Shown here one piece after another: positions 29,529 through 42,112 of a stretch of 64,000 nt of DNA (positions are counted from its first letter, which is position 1; each line of letters starts with the position of its first letter). Below the pieces are notes generated by a model. It ran no database searches. It was not told the DNA's origin and saw nothing but the letters and a program-made list of their open reading frames with translations. A program made the position numbers and the translations under genes. Source of the stretch: Exobasidium rhododendri. Taxonomy: Eukaryota > Basidiomycota > Exobasidiomycetes > Exobasidiales > Exobasidiaceae. The stretch covers positions 3,224,001 through 3,288,000 of the forward strand of contig CP110631.1 of assembly GCA_026210745.1 (NCBI GenBank), in the 5' to 3' direction.

Positions 29529-32500
29529 TCACTGATTCATCTTGGTGATGAGTAGCTTGATACCGACTAATGCTGCGCTAAAGTCACCACCAGACGAGAT
29601 GGAGACAAGCTGAACATGCAAGCCCAGAGCGGCCGTTTGATTTCGAGCTTCAATCGCTTGACACAGCTGTTGAACGCCAGGAATGACCTTTGGATCAAGT
29701 GTCCCACAATTGATGAGGTCGAACAAGAGATTGATTCTGCGATCAGCATCGTCTGTCATCCGCTTTTGAGAAGGAGGCACAATTGACTTGAATCGCGCCA
29801 ATTCTCTTGAAAGTGTTGCTAAAATTGGCTTGGCAGAGTCTGGAATGTGACTTCGATCACCCGGTGGGTACTTTGTTGCTGCTTTGGCAGGAGTGGCAGA
29901 CCTTGATTGTGGTGGTGGACCTGCTCCCAAACCCGGTGTGACGGCTCTCATTGGTTGTGCTGGAGGAGCACCTTGCTGATGTTGAGACGGCATCGGAGGC
30001 ATCGGCGGTCGAACAAAAGCAGCAGAAGGTTGCTGTTGCTGCGGTGGCATTGGTCTACCGTACTGCTGCTGAGACGCTTGTTGCTGTGGTGGTTGCTGCT
30101 GCTGCCCTGGCGCAGGAGGGAGAGGGGCATTCACTTGGCCTGGTCCTGGGGCGAAAGCGCCAGACTGCTGCCTGTTTCCACCGGGTGTTATGCCTCTAGG
30201 CGGCCCGGTTGGCGGTGGACGAGGTGGTCCTTGCAAGTTTGGTCCGCCCCTTCCATATTGCTGTTGGGAGGATGGTGGTGGACTGGTCAGACCTGGTCTA
30301 GCTCCCGGTGTGAATCCTCGGGGTGGTGGCGGCGGCTGACCTGCTCCTGCTCCCATAGCGCTCGATCCGTACATGTTAGCACCCGCATGCGCTCCGGGAT
30401 TTGCCATTGACATGGGAAAGGGACTCGTGATAGGAGCAGCCGTCTTTGATCCAATGGCACTCGATGTACGCTTCGGTGCAGACATCATACCTTGAGGAAG
30501 ATCGTTCCATCCTCCCACGTCCCTCTTCGGAGGAGGTGGTGGTGGTGGCGTCGCTTGAGCGGCAAAGTGGGAAGAATGCTGAGCGGCAAACGACGATCCA
30601 TTCTCGTTCATGATGGGAGGCAGCGGTGCGGGTACCAGTGGTTGAACGGGAGCATACATCGACTGCTGCTGCTGCTGCTGCTGCTGTTGGATCGGCGGTA
30701 CAATCTGCTGCTGCTGATCACCGTGTTGAGGATAGCCGGGGTTGTATGAATTATAGGCATTGTTTCCGTACGGTTGAGAAGCATTGGAAGGGGGAACATT
30801 GTTACTGTTGCTATACGAGTCGTATCCCAGGCTACTGACTTGAGGAACCTGTGCGACACTGGGCGCGTAAGCCGAGTTGACGGCAGAAGTAGAAGAAGTC
30901 ATTGCGGCGTGAGCAGCAGTATTCGAAGCAGCAGCAGCAGCAGCAATCGCACTCGTTGAGGCAATCGACTGGTTCACAGCAGCTAAACCTCTTCCACCTG
31001 ATTTCGCTTGGTCGGCTCGAATCAACCTTTCCCTTGTCAAGGAAGAAACGGCTTCCCCTTCATTCACTCGATAGTCGGAGGGCGTCTGACTAGCGTACTT
31101 TAAGGCAGGCGTGATGAGGCCCTGATCGGCCAAGAGGTCTACATACTCGTAGTATCGATCGTATAGAGCAGCCAGCTTGTACGTCCTTGCACCACTAGCA
31201 GCCGCCTCTGCGTCTTGTGTTGGTTGAGCAAGATCTACATCAACATAATTCACCGCACTCTGGAACACGGTAATCTTCTCCATGAACGTTTGCAGCGCTT
31301 CGGCATGAGCAGAGTACAGACTCGTATCTGATGATACGCTTGACCCATCGACTTGACCGCTTCGAATGGCCAGTTCCTCCTCCTGCATCTCGTCCACCCA
31401 CATTCCGGCCACCTTTTCCAGTTTACCAGCGGCCAAGTAGCACAGGACGGCATTCTTGCGAAGTGTCTTTACTACATCTCTGTTCTCTGAGGCACTTGTC
31501 GAATATTGGTACTCTAATCGTTGACCCAGTTGCTCTGCCAGGCTGACAAACTCTTCGTTCTTCGTGGCAAAGGTGCAAATGACGACAAAAACTTCCTGCC
31601 ATTCATTCAGGTCGGCGTTCTGAACAATGTCGACAAGGTCATCGCTCACGATACTCTGGAATAATCGCAGATAAGGCAGGCTTATGGTCCTCCGCTCAAA
31701 GTACGCCTTCTGTGTTCGAACGAGCAAGTCTGAACCACCTCGGACGGCGAGAAGGAGAGCATCAGCAAATCGATCCATCGAAACGCACAACGAGACGGCC
31801 GATTCGAAGTCTCCCAAGACGATCGCTCGTGTGATCAGCTTGTCGGCATCCGACTCATCGGCAGGATAGATGCGGAATGTGTTGGCTTTCATGCCTTCAG
31901 AAATGACGGAAGACGTACCAACCGATCCTCCAGTAGTTGCAGCAGCGGAGGGAGCGTTCGAAGGGGTGATACTATCCATCAAGTGACTTGGCAGAGCAGA
32001 TTTGAGCGGTTCACCACCAATCGAGTTGAAAAAGTCAGCTCCATTGTCCTGTGTTGCGCTTTCACCAAACAGACTGTCGTCTTGTACCGTTGGCGCATTC
32101 TGAAGATTCTTTTCCGTCAATTCACTGATCAGATCGTCAGAGGCATCACTCGTGCCGTTGATCTCAGAGGAAATGGAGGGAATGTCCTTGTCTGTTGCCT
32201 CCGTCTCTTTCATCATCATCGTTGGAGCTGCTGTGGGAGTAGAAGGTGCGCTCAGACCAGGAGCACGAGCTGCTGAAGTTTGTCTAAAGCTCTTGATAGC
32301 GCTCGCTACCTTGCTCGCCACATCATCCTTGGAAAAGCCCAAGAGAGCTACCAACTCATCTCGACTGTCTGCCTGAAAGAGTGTTTGCAACGCCTTCCAG
32401 TTTGCTACGTCGTCCGTTCTTGTGCTTGCATCTTTGCTTCTTTCCTTGCAGAAATCTGTCAAAGTTTGTGACTCCATTGCATCTTGTAGTCGCTTCGCTC

Positions 32501-33939
32501 GAACAACGATCGCAGGTTCCGTCACCACGTCTCGCAGGTGAACCACTGAGCTCTGAGTCTGTCCCTTCTCCCCAGCCAAATTACAAACGGAGACCAATTG
32601 ACCTCCGAATCCAAAAGAGGCACTGATCGGTCTGCGTAGCCACTTCGGAGGCTGCTGAAGGGAAATTCCTCGATGATTAGCCTCTGTCTGGGCAGGCAGC
32701 GAGTTGAACACATCGTCGGCGTTTGCACTTGCACTCGAGATGCTTTCCACTATTTCGTTGGGGTTCGTCGCCTGCAGTGAGTGGAAACCGATCTTTCCAT
32801 CAAAGCTGGCAGTAGCAATGAGATTGGGATTCTTGGGAGACCACTGAACATCGAAGCTCCAATTTTCACTAGGTGGAAGTTCGCCGACAATCTCACTTGT
32901 CTGCGGATTCCAGCAAATTGTGCGATTATCCTTTCCGCACGAAAGCAGTAAATCAGGGTCTTGCTTGCACCAAGAAAGAGCCAAGACTCCCTTATCATGA
33001 CCAGTCAGAATCTTCTCCGGAGCTCGTGCGTTTCGCAAGTCCCAGAGCATGACCACGGGTGTAGCATCATCGTCACTCGCTGTGGCAATCCTTGTTGCTT
33101 CATTCGGATGCCAGCACACTGCGCCCATGCTCCTTCGCCCGCTAGTCCTGCCATTGGCTGTTGTACCAGATGCTCCAGCTCCCCCACTGTATTCCAGAGC
33201 AGTCAGCTCCTTCTTTGTAATCAGGTTCCAGACAACAGTGTAACCGGAAGTACTCGAGGTGGCCAGGATATGAGCTACCTCGCCATTCCAACTCAGAGAA
33301 GTGATTTCGTCCAACTTGGATGACCGAGGTCCAGGAGAGTAAGGTTTAGTGGGATTCGTCATGTCCCAAATAAAGACTTCACCGTTCGGACCACCACTGG
33401 CTAGAAGATTTGGCTGTTTCGGATTGAAGTGTAGTCCCTTGATGGGACCTGAGTGATTATTGTTTCGCAAGATAAGAGCACTGAAACGGAGCAAGAAGAT
33501 TGTTGTAGCGATTTGTAGACACTGAAGCTTCCCTCTCTTCTACTTACTCGTCAGCGCCATCAATGATCTTCTGGGCGTCCCAAAGATTCAGCTCGCCATT
33601 CTCTAGTCCTGCGGCCAAGACTCCCATTGGTCTTTCGGCACAGACGTAACCCCATACGAGTCGATTGAATCTGTTACGAGGAAAGGATGAGATTCAGGTC
33701 CATACATGTCAGTCTTTCAGCCTTGAGTAAACTCACCTGGCGTTGGTTATTGCTGTACCTAGCGGCTTTGCAATTTCATCTTGTGCATATTCCGGCTTCC
33801 AAATCTCCAGGACGCTATCATTGCTGAAGCTCTCGTCTAAAGCTCCAGACACTGTTCCCGTTGCTATCAGAGATTCAGCTGAAGGCAGAGACGCTGGGGA
33901 CCAGGACAGCGTTGCATTTCGATTGATGTATGATCGCAT
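29529..33939 (-). CDS. SEC31: SEC31, COPII outer-coat subunit
   Basis: This is a scaffold of the COPII coat that drives vesicle budding from the ER. Exons on the minus strand are 33939-33737, 33670-33548 and 33480-29529, giving 1425 residues. The N-terminal seven-blade WD40 propeller (about 1-330) begins MRSYINRNATLSWSP and contains HSGPIKGLHFNPKQPNLLAS and ALSWCKQDPDLLLSCGKDN. An ACE1 alpha-solenoid follows (about 560-850; FESAVSLCVSMDRFADALLL). Then comes a long Pro/Gln-rich stretch with PPPPPP and poly-Gln, which in Sec31 contacts Sec23/Sar1. A C-terminal SRA-like helical domain (about 1290-1425) ends the protein. Length and order match the family. A (CTG)8 tract encodes part of the Gln run. 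Confidence 0.95.
30663..30689 (-). repeat. CAG run coding for poly-Gln in SEC31
   Basis: Eight CTG units plus TTG on the plus strand encode nine glutamines in the Pro/Gln-rich region of Sec31. A second shorter Gln run lies nearby (30705-30719). Confidence 0.85.
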
Positions 33940-34498
33940 GCTGTAAGTGGTCGTAAAATTGACTTGGGAAGGAAAAGGAAATGAAAAAGGGCCGGAACAA
34001 GGTCTTGACAGACGCTACAAGTCCAACTGCTTCAAGTGTTTGACAGACGTGACGTGGAAGAGGCGCAATATGAAGTGAGGCCTTTCCGAGGCTTATATCG
34101 TACGCAGTACTGTGAAATCACTACCGGATCGACACTGACTTTCGTGGTCGTCTTTCAGCAGATACGATGTCGTTGTCGTGCAAGAGGCAGTGTCACGACT
34201 TTCTTCTCTGCCCGTCGTTGTATAACAAGGAAGAAAGTCAAGATTAGGCTAAGTACGCTCACTACGCCAAACACGTAGAGCCACATTCTCCACCTGCGCT
34301 TGCCAGCGTCTGGTCCTCGTCGTCGTGGCAAAGAAGCAGGTGCAGAACACGTGGCTGCAATTGATCAAGTCGAATTTGGACTGAAAAAGACGATGGAGAT
34401 TCGAGGGAGAGAGAGAGAGAGAGACAGAGGAGCATGATAGCAGCGATACATTGGTAGCTGTTTCCATTCTTGCACCATAGCCAAGAAGCGTTTCCATC
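33940..34498. promoter_or_regulatory. Shared divergent promoter, SEC31 / NDUFS6
   Basis: This 559-bp interval lies between divergent start codons. It contains a (GA)9 run at 34407-34424 about 75 nt before the NDUFS6 start. Open frames in it match nothing. Confidence 0.45.
34407..34424 (+). repeat. (GA)9 tract
   Basis: Simple dinucleotide run in the promoter-proximal region of the NDUFS6 gene. Confidence 0.8.
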
Positions 34499-35160
34499 AT
34501 GCTTGCACTGGCAACATCGTACAGATCAAGCAAGGTGTTCTTGTCGCGCTGCTTCAGTGCCACATCGGCAAGTTCCCGACCCACGCCTTCTGGCTTCTTC
34601 ACTCGACCTCCAGCTGCACCCAAAGTCGGTCTTCCTCGAGCCACTCGTCATACTGCCATTGCTCAACCACATACCCCACCTCACATTCCTTCGGAACAGT
34701 CGCCCAACAGTGCAACAACATGGAGTGAATCTCAAAATCCAAGGGAGCTGGCCATGAGAGGTCCACGATTCGAGCAATTCAATTTCGATCTACAACCTTT
34801 GCCGCTGAGCGCCATGGAGATGATACAAAGAGAACCAATTCGACTTACAACACAGAGGATCATTGAGTGCGATGGAGGTGGGTTCCCCAAAGAAACATGA
34901 CATCCTTCTTATGACCCTGCCAGTATACTAAATTTACTGCGTCGACTTGACATGTTGTTCCTCTCACAGGTGACGGACCTCTTGGACACCCAAAGGTCTT
35001 TATCAATCTGGATAAGCCGGGTGCAAAGGGGTGCCCGTACTGGTGAGTGGACTGTACAACTAGCGGCAAGCATGGACAGAAGAGAGAAATAGCTCACAAC
35101 ACTGGCATCATGTGCAGTGGATTACGTTTTGAGCGCGATCAACAGCACCATCATGCTTAA
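34499..35160 (+). CDS. NADH dehydrogenase Fe-S protein 6 (NDUFS6), complex I
   Basis: This is the zinc-binding accessory subunit of mitochondrial complex I (NUMM/13 kDa-A), 164 residues. Exons are 34499-34877, 34970-35042 and 35118-35160, all in phase. The N-terminus (MLALATSYRSSKVFLSRCFS) is a clear mitochondrial presequence. The conserved C-terminal domain reads [36 protein letters not shown], with the zinc ligands Cys, His and Cys-x2-Cys; the intron splits the Cys codon of the last CxxC. A His-rich tail (QQHHHA) ends the protein. The start is the first ATG. The presence of a complex I subunit shows an organism with full respiratory complex I, unlike budding yeast. Confidence 0.95.
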
Positions 35161-35247
35161 GACGTCGACTAGAGGATGATGTTCATTCGTAATCAATATC
35201 TGCTTATCCTATCTGATTGCATGCACATAGACGAGCAGGGAGGGCAG

Positions 35248-36812
35248 CTAATAGGTCAGGGTACGTACGAGGCCATCAAGGATCTGAATGGGGCCAGGCT
35301 TGTACCAAGTCTGAGAGATGAGGGCAAGTAGAGAGAGAGTCAAATCTTTCCTCGGCCCGGCTAAGTGTGTAGACTAACCTCATGAACGTGTGGAAAGGGC
35401 GTATCGAAGCCTCCGATGCGGCAGATTGGTGATTCCAGATTGAGAAAGCACGATTGTTGCAGGTGAGCAGCGATCTCAGCTCCTACACCTGCCGTGACTG
35501 GGGCCTCGTGTACTATGACGCATCGCCCCGTCTTTGCGACACTCTTTGCGATGGCTTGATCGGGTTGAGAAAAAAGAGGTGTGGTTAGCCAAGCTACTCG
35601 TGCAGGTAACCTCTCAAACGCTCGTACTGGAAAGATACATACTTTCTCTATCCCAAGGTAAGATCGTCCTCAAGTCAATCAGTTCGACGTTGGCACTGCG
35701 AATTCCGTGTGGGACTTGATCGGCAATGGAAGCTGGCGGATCTCGGAGCATGTTGATCGCTTCCACGCAAGAGTACAACGGAGCACCCCAAGAAAGCAAA
35801 GTTATCGTATCGCCGACTTGCAGTACTTCAGCACTGGACAAAGGCAGTGTATAGTCGTCTACTGGAACATGCTCGACTATTTGTTGCCAGAGCAGAGTAA
35901 GACACTGTAGACCATGACTGCAGGCCCCCTCCCTATCAACTTACCACTAGATCGATAGAGGACTTTAGGTTCTAGGAAGATGACTGGGTTCTCATCTCGA
36001 ATAGCCGCCAACAGCAGACCCTTTGCTTGTATGGGAGAGCGAGGTATGACTACCTGTACGACAGAAGGACCTTGCGTAAGCGCAACAAGTTCTGCCGTCC
36101 TTGTTTCAACAACACCTGTTTCCTTACTCGCCTTGAGACCTGGAACGGGCATGAAGAATTGCTCGACTGACTGTGAATGATAGAGAGCACCGTGACCCAC
36201 TCCCATGCAGGGGCTTCTGATGGTCAATTTGCCCGCATTATGCTGATTTCCACTTCGATAGCGATACTTTGCTGCTTCATTTACTAGTTGATCAAAAGCA
36301 GGGAAGATGTAGTCTGCGAATTGAATCTGGCGAGAGCATGTTTCAAGTACCGCAAATGGGGAAGAGGAGGATAAGGAGAGGAGAGAATCGCTCGGTGAGT
36401 TATTATGCAAAAGGTTCGTGGAGGCAAACGTCAGATGAAATCACTTCTGCGATAGCTGTGTGTCCCATTGCGGCGACTCCAATGCCAAATCCAACGATAC
36501 CCTGTTCGGTCAGAGGGGTATTGAAGACTCTTTCCTTGCCGAATTCTTCGCTAAGTCCCATGGTCGAACGAAATACGCCGCCAAATGCGACATCTTCACC
36601 AAACACTAGAGTCGATTCATCCGAAGCCAAAGCGTGCGATTGAGCATCTCGAATGGCCTAGAAGAGGAAGGAGAAGAAGAAGGAGGTTCAGTCACCGTTT
36701 CAATCTTCTCATTGGCGCAAACAAGATCAATGCTCAGCATGGGGAGAAAAGGAGCGATTGAATTCGAGCCAATGCTACGGAGATGTGGGAAGTAAAAGAA
36801 ACAAGAATACAT
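35248..36812 (-). CDS. Branched-chain 2-oxoacid dehydrogenase E1 beta (BCKDHB)
   Basis: This is the mitochondrial E1 beta subunit of the complex that oxidatively decarboxylates the 2-oxoacids of Leu, Ile and Val with thiamine diphosphate. Firm exons on the minus strand are 36657-36445, 36326-35945, 35876-35643, 35554-35379 and 35310-35248; all junctions keep phase. They contain [92 protein letters not shown] and [14 protein letters not shown], diagnostic of the family. The first exon is the weak point. I propose 36812-36696 (39 codons), giving 394 residues, the normal length, but its donor (gtgact) is weak, two residues seem missing before AIRDA, and the presequence is atypical. The gene starts only about 50 nt after the uL10m stop. 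Confidence 0.88.
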
Positions 36813-36863
36813 GATGAAGGTGATCGGGAAAGCAAGCTGTAAACAAGCGCTGCATCGAGATGA

Positions 36864-38160
36864 CTACGACGGCGAAGACGGTGATGAAGACGAAGGGTCT
36901 GGCTCAAGATCCCTGCGTCTCGCATCGAGTGTCTGAAGTAGCTGCGTTCCTCTTGCTTGAGTCAGAGTAGAGACCAGTTGAGACGGAGCACTACCAAGTA
37001 ATGCCACAATTTGCCCTCGTAGTTCTTCCAAGCCAGGCAACATGGAAACGTCCCGCAACTGAGCAACGTTCAGCAGTCTATAGCTGTCGACTTTCTCTTC
37101 AACAATAGCGGCTAAAGGTGTCAACCTAGTGTTGACATTACTTGCGACAGTTGAATATCCGCTTTGCCCTGCTGGCTTTGGTTGAATCTTTCCTGCACCT
37201 AGAGCTCTGTCAATCACCTTGAAGACTCGGCTGATGTAGGACGGCGAAAGGTGATCAAAAGTCAAAAGGGCAACTGGACCACTAAAGAGTGTCTCTAGCG
37301 GCTTTAGTGACTTTGACTTTCGCACAAGTGGTCGCATCAGCCCACTTCGGACAGCAGTCAGCTTGGCCTTGGAAGAAGAAGATGACGACGAAGTGGATGT
37401 GTCTTGCTCGGAAGTCAAGTCAACCAATTCGATCTCCCTCCTTAACTTCGAAAATTCATTGACACTGAGACTATTGTGTTGCAATAGCAGCACAACTTTG
37501 CTTTCCTCCATCAACCGTTTGTATTGGTTGTATAAAAACGTCTTTCTGGGGGTATAGACTCTAGCAGCAGCTCGAGAAGAGAATGATCTATGACCACGCA
37601 CCGTGAACATGTTCATCTTGCGAACTTGTCTCTCCAGCCCCACTTCACCGTCGGTCCATCGAATCCCGTGTGTTTGCGAGGCCGATTTGGCATTGGTGCG
37701 AAGGAGTGGGTTGTTACTGATCATGGGCGCTTGTCTTGCAGAAGGTGGACTGGCCTCTGCTACAGCTCCTCCTACAACACCTGAATGGGTTGAGCTTGCA
37801 AAGGATCGATGACCACCCGCCATCGTTTGCTGTGCTGTTGTAGGTCGCTTATGAGTCGAAGGTGAAACCTTACCTGCGCGCAGTGGGTCGTCCTTAGCCG
37901 TGCCAGAGGGAGCTAAAGCACCGGGACTGGCCGACATTGTCTTGATGTGACGGACTGCATAGCCTGCAGTACACCCACCCTGCCTTGGGGAAGCCCTCCA
38001 AGTACTGTTTGAAGGAAAGTAGGGAGATGAGCTCGTGCGACTAAATCTCTCACCACCCACCGATTTTGCTTGCTCACCTAGGCCCGATTCTGCGAGTGCC
38101 ACTTGCCAGTGTGGAAGCGCTAGATGTGGCCGCGTTTCGAGCAGCTAGAGAGGCGCTCAT
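36864..38160 (-). CDS. Mitochondrial ribosomal protein uL10m
   Basis: This is a likely L10-family protein of the mitochondrial large ribosomal subunit, forming the base of the stalk. Exons on the minus strand are 38160-38078 and 38004-36864, giving 407 residues. The first exon encodes a textbook presequence (MSASLAARNAATSSASTLAS). A disordered 130-residue segment follows. The L10 domain starts about residue 160 with the family's YTPRKTFLYNQYKRLMEESK and continues VVLLLQHNSLSVNEFSKLRR, where L10 proteins read a similar helix and strand. It also has GPVALLTFDHLSPSYISRVF. The body is longer than bacterial L10. Another gtaagg..cag pair (about 37875-37800) could mark an optional intron but is not needed for the frame. 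The same-strand neighbour BCKDHB begins directly after it. Confidence 0.75.
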
Positions 38161-39943
<1,783 letters not shown>

Positions 39944-40265
39944 ACTTGTTTTGTCGTTTACTTTCCCATCATCTCCTCCCAGCATCCACTTAGACTCTAT
40001 TAGCCCCATCACAAAGTAATCTTTGATTTCCTTTATTATCCTCGCCTTGCTATGTACACGGCTCTCATACCACCTTTCACCTCTTGATAATTTACATTGC
40101 CATTGCCTAGTCTGTTGTAAGGGGCGGGGAAGATGATAGTGGCCAAGTCGTGTGGGCGCCGTGTAGCGTTTCGCGTCGACCGGTCGCCTCCACTTCTATT
40201 TTCATTTGAGAACGGGCTGGGAACGTCCTGCGAGTCGGATCGTTAGACACAATTCCAATCCTCCA
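39944..40265 (+). other. Intergenic, ubiquitin-AN1 to sirtuin
   Basis: 3' UTR of the ubiquitin gene and promoter of the sirtuin. Nothing else seen. Confidence 0.4.
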
Positions 40266-41735
40266 ATGTACCCTCTGGCAAAAGCTGGTAGAGCAATCAT
40301 GTCCACCTCGACGCAACAACAACATCCTTGGCATGCAGCGCAAAAAGGTCCTCCCACTCTAGCCAGTGTCGCAAAGATCCTCTCATCGTCCCATTTGCCT
40401 TCGATAGACAATGTCGTGTTGCTGGTCGGCAGTGGTGTCAGTGTCGCAGCTGGTCTGCCCGACTTTCGATCGCCCAAGACCGGTCTCTATGCCAACTTGA
40501 AGAAGTACGATCTTCCCTATCCAGAGGCGATCTTCGGTGAGATGATGGCGATGATGATGATGTTGTTTCTCTTGCTCGAGTCATGATGTAGTCTTTTATA
40601 CTAACACAAGTAGTATATTTCTGTACTGGCAGACATCGACTTTTTTCAGGACAATCCACAGCCTTTCTTTACATTCTCAAAAGAGCTCTTTCCTGGCAAC
40701 TTCAAGCCGACGCTCACCCACACATTCTTCACACTCTTGAATGAGAAGAAAAAATTGCTTCGTTGCTTCACCCAGAATATTGACACGTTGGAGAGGATGG
40801 CGGGTCTGCCTCAAGAGAAGCTGGTCGAAGCGCATGGCTCCTTTGCCACTTCGCAGTGTATCAATTGCCGTACTGCCGTCACTGACGAATGGATGAGAGA
40901 AAAGGTCATGAGCGGCAAAGTGGCATACTGCGAGGAAGAGAGATGCAAGAAGAAAACAAAAGGGAAAGGAGGTCTAGTGAAGCCAGATATCGTTTGTAAG
41001 TGCCAAGACGTGCCCCGTTGTAGAGGATGTCGCACAGGTAAAAGAGAATTGGTTGATCTTAGAATTGTATGCTTTGCAGTCTTTGGAGAGGGATTGCCTT
41101 CACGATTCTTCCAATGCATCCCGGACCTACAAAAGGCTCAGCTTCTCATAGTCTTAGGGACGAGCTTGCAAGTGCAGCCATTTGCCTCGTTGATCGATCG
41201 AGTTCCAGCGTCTTGTCCACGACTCTTGATTAATTTGGAAAGGGTGGGCGAAATTGCATCTTATGGTTCCTCATCAAGCGGTGGGCTAGACAGGCTACTT
41301 GGTGGAATGAAAGGCTCGATGAATGAATCTGGCTTCGACTTTGAAGGCTGGACTTTGAGCAGAGGACAAGGGAAGGAACAGATTCGGGACGTCTTTCACG
41401 AAGGAAGGTGCGATGATGCAATTCTCGAATTAGCAGAGGAAGTAGGCTGGAAAGAAGAATTACTTGAGAAGCACCGCATACTTGTCGAGAGGATCGATGC
41501 TGAGGGCAGACCGCAAGAAGCTGCATCAGCAGAGAAGTCAGCTGACACAGCAGCCAAGAAGATGGCTGAGGACGTCAAAGCGGCTCACAACAAAGAGGAA
41601 GCTGACGAGGTAAAGGGAGATTTTGCGGACAGTATGGCGGAACAATTGGGCAATTTGGAGATCGCCGGAGTATCAAAAGAGCAGGCGAAAACAGCTGGTG
41701 ACAAGTCGTTTTCATCGTCATCACCTTCCTTATGA
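40266..41735 (+). CDS. HST2: SIR2-family deacetylase (Hst2/SIRT2-like)
   Basis: This is an NAD+-dependent protein deacylase, 429 residues (418 if the second ATG at 40299 is used). Exons are 40266-40536, 40633-40995 and 41080-41735. The NAD loop reads [19 protein letters not shown], then [19 protein letters not shown], which is SIRT2-class. The catalytic region has [15 protein letters not shown] and VEAHGSFA with the acid-base His. The zinc site is CINC and a second pair CEEERC with four residues between cysteines. VKPDIVFFGEGLP and [16 protein letters not shown] complete the domain. The first motif is G-S-G-V-S where most sirtuins have G-A-G-[IV]-S. The last 170 residues are charged and Ala/Glu/Lys-rich, without a known domain. 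No signal or transmembrane segment; probably cytosolic or nuclear. Confidence 0.93.
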
Positions 41736-42112
41736 TGTCGGACTTGGCACCACGTCGTTACTTTGTGTCGCGGCGCCGTCGTACTGTGGCGCTTATGAAT
41801 GTAGAGGACACCAGTCTCCGACAAACGAGGGCAGCGACCCACTGCACAGTCGAGAAGGTCTTTGCAACAATTCTTCCTTACATGGTAAAGCGAAGCACTA
41901 TCATGTTGCAATGACTAAAGCCACTCGATTGGAGGCGACTTGAAGGTCCAACTCAGCGACGGGGAGAAACGGAGCTGCAAGAGGTGGCTTTGAAAAACGG
42001 CATAAGATAGGGAGGGGGGGCCAGGGCGTGTATAAAGTGATGGATCGTTCACACCCCAATTACCCATTTGTCTATCTTACTCCATCGCTGCAACGACCAT
42101 CCAACATTCCAA
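41736..42112 (+). other. Intergenic, sirtuin to GH43-like gene
   Basis: 377 bp with the sirtuin 3' UTR and the promoter of the secreted protein. A G-rich run (AGGGAGGGGGGGCC) lies at about 42009-42022, then a TATA-like TATAAAG at about 42032-42038, some 75 nt upstream of the ATG. Confidence 0.4.

Noticed and set aside
29907-30410. Plus-strand Trp/Arg-rich frame opposite SEC31
   Set aside because: It is an antisense shadow of the Pro/Gln-rich coding region of SEC31.
37800-37880. Extra intron in uL10m (gtaagg to ttcag)
   Set aside because: The stretch is open and in frame, lacks a clear branch site, and lies in a disordered region; splicing is possible but not needed.
36696-38160. uL10m exon 1 supplying the presequence of BCKDHB by alternative splicing
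   Set aside because: Direct joining of exon 1 (ending in phase 2) to the first firm BCKDHB exon (phase 0) breaks the frame; kept only as a question under the tight-pair finding.
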